From IMG/VR virus record IMGVR_UViG_3300010160_000047, positions 1 through 64,000 of that record: a stretch of 64,000 nt of DNA; one strand, written 5' to 3'. Of the stretch, positions 42,801-50,629 are shown piece by piece. The notes beneath the pieces were generated by a model that saw only the letters and a list, made by a program, of their open reading frames with translations, was not told where the DNA came from and did no database searches. Position numbers and translations under genes: made by a program. Source of the DNA: a virus. The stretch's first letter is position 1. Every line of letters begins with the position of its first letter.

Positions 42801-45800
42801 ACTAATAAAAAAGCAAGAGCAGATGCATTTGGATTGCAATCATATAAAAATGTTTCAAGTGAATTATTTCAATTATCAAGAGGAATAATAAATTTAAATG
42901 ATTACGAATCATATAAAAATTCAACTAGAGAATTGCCAAAAGATTTAATGAACAATGTAAACAATTATTTCAAATCAATTGGGATAGAAGCAACAGTAAA
43001 AACAATAGGCGATTTAGCAAAAGCATATGAAAAATATAGAAATGAAAAAGAGGCAAAATATAATGTAAAAGCTATAAAAATAAAAGAAAGTGCAAAAATA
43101 AAAGTAATAGAAGGCAAAAAAAATTGGAAAGATACATTATCTAAATTAAATATAGAAACAGGCCAGTTAAAAAACGAGTATAAAAATTACGATGTCTTAA
43201 TATTTAAAAATATTGAGGACTATCCATTAATGCAAAATCCATCAGAAGAAATAACTAATGCAGATAATATTGTAGTATTAAATCCTTCTAAAATAGAAAC
43301 CATAGAAAATGAATCAGATGCCATTTCTAATTTATATAATGAAACTTTAAGAATTCCAAAAGAAAAAAGATCAGAACAACAAAACGAACTTATATCCTCA
43401 GTTAATGAAACATTAGGAGTATCAGAACTTCCCCAACAAAAAGGTATAGCACCAATAACTGAACCTAAAACAGCAGCAGAGAAAAAAACAGTAGCAGATC
43501 AGTTAAGACAATTAAAATCAGGCAAAGGGAAAGCGTATGATGCAGTTTTAGGCGTTCCTGTAGCCATATGGGATGGAGCAGTAGAATTGATAGCAAAGGC
43601 AATAGAAGGAAGCACAGAAGTAGCTGAAGCAATCAGAAGAGGCATTAATTACATAGAGAAGAATCATAGAGGCAAATGGGATAAACAAAACTTCAATCAA
43701 AAAGTAATAGAATCATTAGGATTTAGAGGTATTCGTGTAAATGGTGAAGATGTGATAGTTAAATCAATGGTAGATAAACAAAGTGCAGAAGTTATCAATG
43801 GTTTTTATTCACCTCTTGAACAAGGCATATTAAATGCTAAAGCAGAAAGTTTAACTGGAAAAGAATGGGCTGATAAATTACAAGCAAGTACAGATGCAGA
43901 TGAATTGAAATTTACAGGAATGTCAGATTTTCTTTCTGATAATGCAAACAAATCATTAACCAAGCAAGAAGTGCTTGATTATATGAAGAACAATAGAATA
44001 GAAATTAATGAAATTCAATTAGGAGAAGGTGAAAGATCAGAATGGATAAAAAAAGAAGATGGATATTATAATTTAGGTGATAAATCTCCAGCAGATAAAA
44101 AATATAGAATAGTAGATGAAGGAACAGAATATAATGAATTTAGCATATATAGAGGTAAGTCTCATATTAAAACAGTTGAAGGATTAGAAGAAGCAAAAGA
44201 AGAAGCAGAATATATAGCATTGCAATCGCAAGGATTAGAATTTATCAGTAAAAATACTAAATATTCTGACTTTCAACTTTCTGGAGAATCATCTAACTAC
44301 AAAGAAATATTAATTACTTTACCAATTACCAAACTTCCAAAAGGGTATAAAGTAATACCAAAAAGCGAATATATCCATGGTTCTACTGAAGGTCGTAGTA
44401 ATTTTCTTATAGTTGATGATGAAGGATATAGTATAATGGGAGGTAACACTAAAGAAGAAGCCATTTCTGATTTTTTAAGTTTAAGAAAAGAAAGTGGTGG
44501 ATTTACATCTCCTCACTTTGATGAACCAAATATATTAGCTCACATAAGATTAAATACAAGAGTAGATGCGGATGGTAATAAAGTGGTTCATATTGAAGAA
44601 TTTCAGTCTGATTGGGGTAAAGAAGGCAGAGAATATGGATTTTTAACTGAAAAAGATAGAACAGAAGGATGGAAAATAGAAGAAGCAACAGATAGATCTG
44701 GATATTACATATTTAATCCAAAAGGCAAGAAAGTTGCATTTGAATTTAATAAAGAAGATGCTGAACTAGAATTAAATGAATTAGCTAATATAAGCAATCA
44801 AACCGGAGAACCAATGGGATCTACTTCTCCAGCCCCTTTTGTAACAGAAACTGGTAATTGGGTAAAACTATCGTGGAAAGTAGCACTTAAAGAAGCAGTA
44901 AAAGAAGGAGCAGATAAAATTACTTGGACTACAGGAGAACAACAAAATGATAGATATCGTTTAGATAAAGATGTAGAATCAATATTACATAAACCAAATT
45001 CAGATGGAACTTATCAGGTAGAAGTATTTGGACATAATGGAGGCACTCTTTATTTAAATGAAAAAGCTACATTAAAAGATATAGAATCAACATTAGGAAA
45101 AGAGATAGCTGAAAAAATTGAAAAAAACGAAGGCGAAACTGAAAAAAGAGGTAAAATTTTAGAAGGCGAAGATTTAACTATAAGTGGTAAAGGAATGAAA
45201 GGGTTTTATGGTTCTCCAAGTGAAGGTAAATTAGGTATTGTAGGGGATGTAATTAAATCTATGATTGGGCAAGAACCTAAAACAACTATATTAAATAAAG
45301 GAGTAACAGAAAATTTAAAAGCATATGAATTTGATGGAACACAAGATATTTCTGATGTACCAGGGTCTAATTTTATTAATAAAGGCGAGTGGGTAGTTGA
45401 ATCTCCAACTGGACTTAAAATGATAGTTGAAGCATCTTCAAGAGAAACAGCAATTCAAGAATTTAAAGATGCTGCAAGTGATGCGGATGTAAACATACCT
45501 AGTGGAAACGAATCAGTTCAACATTCAATAGAAATAACCCCAGAGATAAAAGAAGGAGTTAAAGAAGGTATGGGTTTATTCAAAGCTCCATTTGAAAGAA
45601 CTGAATTACAAAAGGCTCAAGAAGCAAGAAGAGCAGCTAAAGCTAAACTAGATGAAATTAAAGGAAGATTGGGTATTGCTAAAGATATAGAAGCTCAGGC
45701 ACAAGCATTATTTGATTATCATAAAGCATTAGTTGCTGAAGCAAAAGAATATGTAAAATTAGGAATTAAAAAAGTAGAAGAATTTGCAAAAGAAATAGGA

Positions 45801-48800
45801 GAGAAAGTAGATGATGCAGTAAAGGCTGCTTGGAATGAAGCTATGGGAATAAACCCTCCGGCTAAAGTACCTGAAGATTTAAAGCATATAGCTAGGATGC
45901 TAGAAACTGATGAAGAATGGACTGGTATTAGTCAAGCAAGATTGAAAGAGATAGAAGAAGTTCGTGAATTATTTGAAAGAGAAAAAGGAACTAATTGGCC
46001 AACAATACAAAGAGAAGCATTAGAACAATTAGCAAGAAAATATCCAGATGAAACTATTTATGATGCAGCAAGATTAGAAGTAGAAATATTAGCTAATAAA
46101 TATGATAATAAAGAAGATTACAACCCAACAACTAAAGACTTAGCAGTCATTCAAGAATTTAAAAGACAAACTGAACAAAAAATAGATAAACTTAAGAATA
46201 ATTTAAATTCTGAAAAAGATGTAATAAGAAATTTAGCAGTCCTTAAAATTGAAGCATATCAAGATGATTTAGTAAAAGTTGGCAAAGCTTCATTTAAAAG
46301 AGAAGCAGGTACTGCATTTGGATTTAGAGCTTCTGAAAGTAGAATGGATGAGAATTATGGTTTGCAAATAAGAAAAGCGCAATTAATTAGAGCAAATGAT
46401 GGAGAAGAATTATCAAAAGAAGATAATGATTTTTTAAATGACCAATGGGCAAAGGAAAAAGAATTGATGAAGAAAGAACAACAGATTCGTGAGCAAGGAT
46501 TAAAAGATGCTTTTGATGTACAATTGGATAAAGTGAAGAAAGATTATGAGGAGAAAATGAAATTAATGAAAGCTAAAACAACACCAGAAGTTAGGAAACA
46601 GGCATTATCAAAAACAGGTAAAGATGTTGCTAATGTAATTAGAAGATTAAAATTAAGAGGTACAAAATTAGACTTTACTATAGGCGGTTGGAACTTAGCA
46701 GTTGAAGGTGTTGCAAAAATAGTTGAAGCTGGATTTACAGTTGCAGAAGCTATAGAGCAATTAATTCAAAATAAAACTATCGGATTCAAAACAGCAGAAG
46801 ATAGAAAAATATTTGAAGACAACTTAGCATCATTCATAAACAATTTAGATAGAAGAGAAACATCTTTGGAGGACATTAAAAAGATGGCTCAAGCAAATGG
46901 TGATACTACAGTTACGATTGATATGGTTAAGAAAGGATTGATTAAAGATTTTATCAACTCACACGTTGGCGAATTTGAAAATAAAGATATCTTAGAAGAA
47001 GCATACAATGAGTTAAAAAAGATATTGCCAGACTTAGATAGAAATGCTCTTAGAAGAGCAATGCTTAGATTAGATGAGTTCAAGACTCCGGATAAGAAAA
47101 CAATAGAGAATATGTTGGCTCAAGAAACTCGTGCATTACAAAGATTATTAGAAAAAGAAGAAAACAAAAAAGTACAAGGAAATGAGCAACAAAAAAGATT
47201 ATTAGAAAAAGAGAAAAAAAGTATTCAAAGAAAAATTCGTGAATTTCAAAGAAAATTAAAAGAAGGAGAATTTGAAAAAGAAGAACCTGTAACATTAAAA
47301 AAACAAGATGCTGAATTAATTCAATTAAATAAAGAAAAGAAAGAAGCAGAAGGTGCATTCAGAAAAAAACAACAAGAATTAGAAGAAAAAAATAAACATT
47401 GGCTACAAAGATTTGGCGATACAGTAAGAAATACTTGGGTTGCATTTTTGATTGGTTCTCCAGTTACGTTAGCAAAAGTTGGATATATGTCTTTAGTTAG
47501 ACCTTCATCTGAAATAATAAGAAAAGCTGTATTTGGTAAATTATTTAATTTGATTTATCCAAATATTTCTAAAGCAGCAGAAAGAGGTGGAGAAAGTAGT
47601 GGATTAAGACCAATAGCAGAAGGATTAAAAGCATATTTTAGACAAAATACAGCAGCATCAATTGAAAAGAAATCTCAATTAGCAATTCAAAAATACGATC
47701 AATCTGCAAAAGCTTATTATGATGCTTTAAATACAGGTGCTGATACAAAAACATTAAAAAAATTAGAAAAACAAATGAATAGAGATTTAGAAAATTCTCT
47801 TTCAAATATAATTTATCAATTTATAGGAGGCAGTTCACTTAAAGATTCTTGGCAATCATTTATAAATAGATCAAATGAAATAGAAAAACAATTTGGTAAA
47901 GTAGATATTGAATCAATAAGAGATGGAAATGCTTTAGATAAAATGAATTATATTATGGGATTCATTGGTCGGTCGCATTCAGCCGCAAAAACATTTTCTG
48001 GTAGATTTAGTTTTGCAGTATCATTTATGAGCCGTTTAGAAGGTGCAATAAAAGATGGTTCTATATCAGATCCAAATAAAATTATAGAAATAGCACATGA
48101 ATCATATCTTGATTGGGAAAGAGGTAAATATCAACAAGATAATTGGCTTACTGAAAAATGGAATGAAATAACTGCCGCAATTAGAAAAAATACTTCTAAA
48201 AATCCAAAATGGAAACCATTTGATAAAGGGTTAGAATTTTTAACTAAATCAGAAGTAGCCATTACAAGAGTTCCGGTAAATGTATTGTGGGAACAAGTAG
48301 GTGAATATGCAAGAGGAGCATTTGTTGCGCCTATTAAGGCATATAGAGAAATTAAATCTGCTAAAGCACAAGCTAAAATGGAAGGATATGATAAAGCAGT
48401 AAATAGTGCTGAATTCAAAAAAAGAGTTAATGAGATTGTTTCTACTATGGATCAAGACCAAGCAGCTAGAATATTTAGATTATTTACTAAAGGAGGATTG
48501 GGTCTTGGATTGTATGGCTTGACTTTAGTTACTGGATTAATGCATTTTGGAGTATTCCCTCACAAAGGACAAAAGCAAAAGAAAGAAGAATATGAATTAG
48601 AACCAGAAGAATTGAATCCGGGTCAAGTCATGTTTGGTGATGATAAATTAGGAGAAACTGCATCTAAATTAGTAGAACATACTCCAGCATTATGGCCATC
48701 ATTTATGGGATTGGGATTAGCTAAAATATATGCAGATGATGTAAAAGCAGGTAAAATGACTTCTCAAGCAGCATGGGATGCAGTTTATACTCATTTGCAG

Positions 48801-49499
48801 ATTGTAGAAGGAGCAATACCTCAAACAAAAGTTTTCAGTCCATTAAATGTTATTAAAGGTGTAGGTAAAACTTGGGCAGGGAAAGCAAGTAGTTATGGTA
48901 TGTTTGATAGTTTGATAGATGCAAAAGGTAACTTTATAGATAAAGAAAAAGAAGGATTGAAATTAACTAGTCCAGAAGTTTTGAGATTAGAAAAATATGG
49001 AGTTGCTCCTTTAGAATTAGGTACAAGAAAACAATACAAAATAGAAATAGATAAGACTCATCCAAAAGAAGGATTAACTCCAAAAGGAAAAGAATATGCA
49101 TTAATGAATCCTCACGAATTTACTAAATTTACCGAATACAGAAAGTCATACATTAATGAAACTCTTAGAGAATTGTATAGAGCGGAAGATGGTGCTTATA
49201 TTGGAGTAGATAAAGATTTTAATCCAGATTATACTTATTTAAAACCAAATAGAACCATATATAATTTGATGCGAAATTTGGCAAACAAACCAGTTGATGG
49301 AGCAACAATTGAATTAAACAAACAAGTTCTTGCTGAAATAATGCCAATAATAATTAGTCAATCTTCAATAGTTGCAAAAAACAAATTAATAGAAGAAGGA
49401 TTATTACCAGAATCAAATTATGAAGATGAAGAAGGGAATGAAAACATAATGACAATAAAAGAAATTATTCAAGATTTATATGAAAATAACACGCCGTAA
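36900..49499 (+). CDS. Giant polyvalent virion/ejection protein, 4199 residues
   Basis: One unbroken 12.6-kb frame. Seen domains in order: two N-terminal SKDGQ repeats (about 22-95); hydrophobic stretches near 740-817; a helical module (1310-1390); a JAB/RadC-like metalloprotease-fold domain with HNHPSG at 1526-1531 and Asp1539; a phosphoribosyltransferase site VIDNVVATGKTA at 1866-1877; an ADP-ribosyltransferase-like FYHGT at 1938-1942 with a following FFT; a W-AVE-type helix module (about 2210-2260); the EEFQSDW domain (2566-2572) with TGEQQ at 2678-2682; second copies of the helix modules (2900-2985 and 3235-3290); a long charged coil; and C-terminal hydrophobic segments (about 3510-3530 and 3865-3886). 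This is the hallmark of 'large polyvalent proteins', thought to enter the host with phage DNA. Which activities work is unknown. Confidence 0.85.
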   Translation: MDMNTIEDTNAEVENSINEPIYKSKDGQIITHSQLLSSGYKVNDINAGVTDKTLSLIGDTKDEDQEFQSKDGQKVNTKTLLSSGYSQKDIDGGILDGILTPIEKKNQVQPSEPDIPIVDISQVDSSGSQDGASNVITPTPTETQAPIDASGRIIFDQKEPSQPKVAAPNEPAPANSIDLILQANDNLNKKVGKIKDQAGREREIDQPDLKAQDEGKKTLDYLKTFKIDTDDLYNKIKDLPPEIYNATLAKQDGTIDYPYSKEKLFEMYQNEPAKFTFTVNHLKNMADIIKGAKGATIDGQPVDKSYFGKLYNNLNQSTTHKGWLNNKEQQIELINKYLPSLDSRRVALDRLETNASMYYTPANPNVIADYNASPLKDKLDPAQFAALQMQKMFNPKAYQQAIGFLDVKPQTETAVTLGVSFTPDGFVLNQPKDTETQESINLKVGKETTLKNLADAGRYNTIMNLQYKNEKIASQLKQFPTDQYSELVNKYNTSADELKKISAQNEELKNNIEENLGKYKTPYIQQYNANIQKANSISQEMNSISEQFKQMPQDNRGQLIGQFNDNLAKINAVKDDYKKDADKYPNYFNLKYEQQVKDFMQQTGFNAVQYGIMKFGMGLIKTGRSIENVSISLFGNNEDKIIHDLASYGESQVEAQDEYLPSKYQSGNNLVSIKVSDDLKSKLDAVIRGRDLSDLNIGDKDFLKNILSQNQDQVHTITDTDKNGKGANFWSYSTLYANTGMLGDIMSFVVQAGVLTALGVPELAASAIPLWTTTQDDFRKEGIAKGLTGSELDGYANLNATIMFLAGMVTPKLVVLKKLAGIGSAESKMLAGITEDTWNTVVNKNRPIIDRIKNSVLATTKEAAKMTGTFGIAAPALQQIVGKEMYGDRVSYGDIKNNVMESAEHLLKSSAALLAVGAITNFKSTSPEQKAALWQLGANPKIRLAEIEDALKNGEINSTQADARKKVIQDASNIIQTMPTKNMQGKPLTDKQRVDYFYNLLIQDKAKTEKKSLPIQQVKKIEYAEMVADHLNNLIVDPQDETKLNGRIKELNKILKDNVDDIDAKSELDAINIHLENLAQEKEPTKTAEEILTGKPVPIKTLEEIISEETIPDLTVGDLLDKTGKYKGQDGLFYLDGQTVIFKVEGQNKEYELGNINEIKDSSIKDFGIEHKESVVTIGDNGELIVRGEEYKNRYSDPLMAIDRDANGNVIGVTLETKNGNKRRFRGNTAEDIAYQIHLQEITKNNETRQFEEFINEPEQQQQIDIGAVPESTTEGTVTTNEPIQREKIEPIQQSEQDLSEVKIQEPSELDKAKEARLAAKEKLNQIRGRLGVIRDTKAEAQALYDYHVATIKLAKEHIKEGIKTLEEFAKSIGEKVTEQLKTAWNDAQKNIQTIKSASESLKYNTGEKEGISYLSESSDVDYPSGGGVQGEGGKVSQSIVGVWGKDKNIQFTGTTRVKNAADVAHIMQLLENKTVEHAFAVHIDKNGKSHIQFLSIGGLSGTVVDPKSVLAGAKKFKSVRTFLIHNHPSGNMQPSNADLNITAKIRAGLEPLGIKIEHVIMDTFSKEYIHIDELNEPRVYKRDENLQDNVKLSTYSMNDMMILSKPIVKVRQASDAVNFLQQLRFTAMPKNAMLLLDYGNSIIGNYVFKGEIDYEQITSFVAESGIGSNVIFYGNNFDKALISAMRDKLVGLDIKVLDHIVTSSDTTSVNQYYESMMEAGHLSETQLKYGTNIVNEVGERDQYKKNATEALKDVIYIKDYKDGAALAHGVKNGDPKAIKQMAEEMASRIPKDATIIPMAGRNGIAGNMLLVANEISKINGNKVADIITGEKRESLYDLKKQGRDISQMNLGLKLKGKVPKGEIYVIDNVVATGKTATEIKKLLPDSKILVHSLDTKVLNETLGVSETPTTSVEVTSENINKLDAKKKNELAEKAGIFYHGTVANFKEFIANKIKSGAIQIKGALFFTNKKARADAFGLQSYKNVSSELFQLSRGIINLNDYESYKNSTRELPKDLMNNVNNYFKSIGIEATVKTIGDLAKAYEKYRNEKEAKYNVKAIKIKESAKIKVIEGKKNWKDTLSKLNIETGQLKNEYKNYDVLIFKNIEDYPLMQNPSEEITNADNIVVLNPSKIETIENESDAISNLYNETLRIPKEKRSEQQNELISSVNETLGVSELPQQKGIAPITEPKTAAEKKTVADQLRQLKSGKGKAYDAVLGVPVAIWDGAVELIAKAIEGSTEVAEAIRRGINYIEKNHRGKWDKQNFNQKVIESLGFRGIRVNGEDVIVKSMVDKQSAEVINGFYSPLEQGILNAKAESLTGKEWADKLQASTDADELKFTGMSDFLSDNANKSLTKQEVLDYMKNNRIEINEIQLGEGERSEWIKKEDGYYNLGDKSPADKKYRIVDEGTEYNEFSIYRGKSHIKTVEGLEEAKEEAEYIALQSQGLEFISKNTKYSDFQLSGESSNYKEILITLPITKLPKGYKVIPKSEYIHGSTEGRSNFLIVDDEGYSIMGGNTKEEAISDFLSLRKESGGFTSPHFDEPNILAHIRLNTRVDADGNKVVHIEEFQSDWGKEGREYGFLTEKDRTEGWKIEEATDRSGYYIFNPKGKKVAFEFNKEDAELELNELANISNQTGEPMGSTSPAPFVTETGNWVKLSWKVALKEAVKEGADKITWTTGEQQNDRYRLDKDVESILHKPNSDGTYQVEVFGHNGGTLYLNEKATLKDIESTLGKEIAEKIEKNEGETEKRGKILEGEDLTISGKGMKGFYGSPSEGKLGIVGDVIKSMIGQEPKTTILNKGVTENLKAYEFDGTQDISDVPGSNFINKGEWVVESPTGLKMIVEASSRETAIQEFKDAASDADVNIPSGNESVQHSIEITPEIKEGVKEGMGLFKAPFERTELQKAQEARRAAKAKLDEIKGRLGIAKDIEAQAQALFDYHKALVAEAKEYVKLGIKKVEEFAKEIGEKVDDAVKAAWNEAMGINPPAKVPEDLKHIARMLETDEEWTGISQARLKEIEEVRELFEREKGTNWPTIQREALEQLARKYPDETIYDAARLEVEILANKYDNKEDYNPTTKDLAVIQEFKRQTEQKIDKLKNNLNSEKDVIRNLAVLKIEAYQDDLVKVGKASFKREAGTAFGFRASESRMDENYGLQIRKAQLIRANDGEELSKEDNDFLNDQWAKEKELMKKEQQIREQGLKDAFDVQLDKVKKDYEEKMKLMKAKTTPEVRKQALSKTGKDVANVIRRLKLRGTKLDFTIGGWNLAVEGVAKIVEAGFTVAEAIEQLIQNKTIGFKTAEDRKIFEDNLASFINNLDRRETSLEDIKKMAQANGDTTVTIDMVKKGLIKDFINSHVGEFENKDILEEAYNELKKILPDLDRNALRRAMLRLDEFKTPDKKTIENMLAQETRALQRLLEKEENKKVQGNEQQKRLLEKEKKSIQRKIREFQRKLKEGEFEKEEPVTLKKQDAELIQLNKEKKEAEGAFRKKQQELEEKNKHWLQRFGDTVRNTWVAFLIGSPVTLAKVGYMSLVRPSSEIIRKAVFGKLFNLIYPNISKAAERGGESSGLRPIAEGLKAYFRQNTAASIEKKSQLAIQKYDQSAKAYYDALNTGADTKTLKKLEKQMNRDLENSLSNIIYQFIGGSSLKDSWQSFINRSNEIEKQFGKVDIESIRDGNALDKMNYIMGFIGRSHSAAKTFSGRFSFAVSFMSRLEGAIKDGSISDPNKIIEIAHESYLDWERGKYQQDNWLTEKWNEITAAIRKNTSKNPKWKPFDKGLEFLTKSEVAITRVPVNVLWEQVGEYARGAFVAPIKAYREIKSAKAQAKMEGYDKAVNSAEFKKRVNEIVSTMDQDQAARIFRLFTKGGLGLGLYGLTLVTGLMHFGVFPHKGQKQKKEEYELEPEELNPGQVMFGDDKLGETASKLVEHTPALWPSFMGLGLAKIYADDVKAGKMTSQAAWDAVYTHLQIVEGAIPQTKVFSPLNVIKGVGKTWAGKASSYGMFDSLIDAKGNFIDKEKEGLKLTSPEVLRLEKYGVAPLELGTRKQYKIEIDKTHPKEGLTPKGKEYALMNPHEFTKFTEYRKSYINETLRELYRAEDGAYIGVDKDFNPDYTYLKPNRTIYNLMRNLANKPVDGATIELNKQVLAEIMPIIISQSSIVAKNKLIEEGLLPESNYEDEEGNENIMTIKEIIQDLYENNTP

Positions 49500-49532
49500 A
49501 AATAATACGCATTTAAAAGATTTTAATATATT

Positions 49533-49555
49533 TTTGACAATAATAATTATATTTG
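49533..49555 (+). promoter_or_regulatory. Possible weak promoter upstream of the tail genes
   Basis: TATATTTG (49548-49555) matches the -7 consensus exactly in the 72-base gap after the giant gene. The nearest TTTG (49533-49536) is only 11 bases away, so the -33 element is not properly placed. Confidence 0.3.
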
Positions 49556-49571
49556 CTAAACCTCTAAAAAA

Positions 49572-50090
49572 ATGCCTTACTCACAAAATTTTACAGTAGC
49601 GCAAACGCCAATTAATCCTGCCTACATAATAGTTACAGATACTAGTACTGGATCTGATCCATTAATAATAGGTAGAACTATAACTATTAAAGATTCTTTT
49701 GGTAATTATTTAGTACCAGAAGGAATAACTACAAATTATATAGATTGGCCATTGGTAGATATTTCAATCTCATTAAATATTTTAACGCAAGATGTTGCAG
49801 CCAATGTATTAGTAGAATGGTTGTATGCTGGGCCTGTAATTCAATATTCACTTAATAGAAACTATTGTTTTTCTCAATACAATAAACAATTCCTTTATTA
49901 TTTAATTCAATTACAAGCACATAATTATGCTATAATTCAAGACAATAATTATTGGGGAAATGTAGGTATTTTTTGGACTAATATTACAGGCGCAATAAAC
50001 GCAGTTGAAATAGGGGATGATATAGCAGCTTCACAAGCTTGTCTTTCAAGAGCAACATTTATGGCACAAAATCAATCAATTTATTTTTAA
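49572..50090 (+). CDS. Tail or fibre-adaptor protein, 172 residues
   Basis: A beta-rich N-terminal half (MPYSQNFTVAQTPINPAYIIVTDTSTGSD) and a helical C-terminal half (KQFLYYLIQLQAHNYAI) with no recognised family. It sits between the polyvalent gene and the tail fibres, so it is probably a tail adaptor to which fibres attach. The N-terminal beta domain is similar in style to small phage tail proteins. Confidence 0.55.
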   Translation: MPYSQNFTVAQTPINPAYIIVTDTSTGSDPLIIGRTITIKDSFGNYLVPEGITTNYIDWPLVDISISLNILTQDVAANVLVEWLYAGPVIQYSLNRNYCFSQYNKQFLYYLIQLQAHNYAIIQDNNYWGNVGIFWTNITGAINAVEIGDDIAASQACLSRATFMAQNQSIYF

Positions 50091-50091
50091 G

Positions 50092-50625
50092 ATGTCACAA
50101 TTAACGATACCGGAAATAATTGAGTTAGGGGATATAAGTGTCCCCTTTTCTGCTAATTATCAAGCCAAGGGAAGTTTGTATGGGACTAGGTTAGCATTTT
50201 CTGCACCACAAACCATAGCGTTAGTTACCGATGCTTTAAGATGGCATTGGGATGATTTTCCCGGAGATAGTACGTTAAGAGGTGTAGCTAATTATTTATA
50301 TTGGTTATGCGGTAAGTTTGCATTAGAAGGGCAATATGTTATTTCTGGCACAGGTGGCGGTACAGTTATACCAATTAATCCAATTGTAGCTCCTACCCCA
50401 ATAGAGTTTGAAGTTACAGGATCTTCATTTATGATAAATGGTCAAAGTGTACAAGCGATACCATCTTTTGTTGGATACAATTTATTATTTATTAGAAATA
50501 ACATTCCTCAATCCATAGTTAATATGGGAGCATCTTATTTCTCATGGGATAAAAATACAGGAACATTTACTTGTTATCCAGCAGCAGTTTCGGGAGAGTT
50601 ATTTCAATTATATCCATACATTTAA
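50092..50625 (+). CDS. Tail-associated hypothetical protein, 177 residues
   Basis: A protein with a Trp-rich centre (ALRWHWDDFPGDSTLRGVANYLYWLCGKFALEG) followed by a strand-rich C-terminus (ITVTGSSFMINGQSVQ-like). It starts two bases after the previous gene and ends four bases before the first fibre gene, so it belongs to the tail-fibre operon. Bacteroidota phages often have such a helical/Trp protein next to fibres. Function unknown. Confidence 0.58.
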   Translation: MSQLTIPEIIELGDISVPFSANYQAKGSLYGTRLAFSAPQTIALVTDALRWHWDDFPGDSTLRGVANYLYWLCGKFALEGQYVISGTGGGTVIPINPIVAPTPIEFEVTGSSFMINGQSVQAIPSFVGYNLLFIRNNIPQSIVNMGASYFSWDKNTGTFTCYPAAVSGELFQLYPYI

Positions 50626-50629
50626 AATT

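Noticed and set aside
49533-49555. A firm late promoter before the tail genes
   Set aside because: Only the -7 box fits; the distance to the nearest TTTG is much too short, so it is listed only as a weak possibility.
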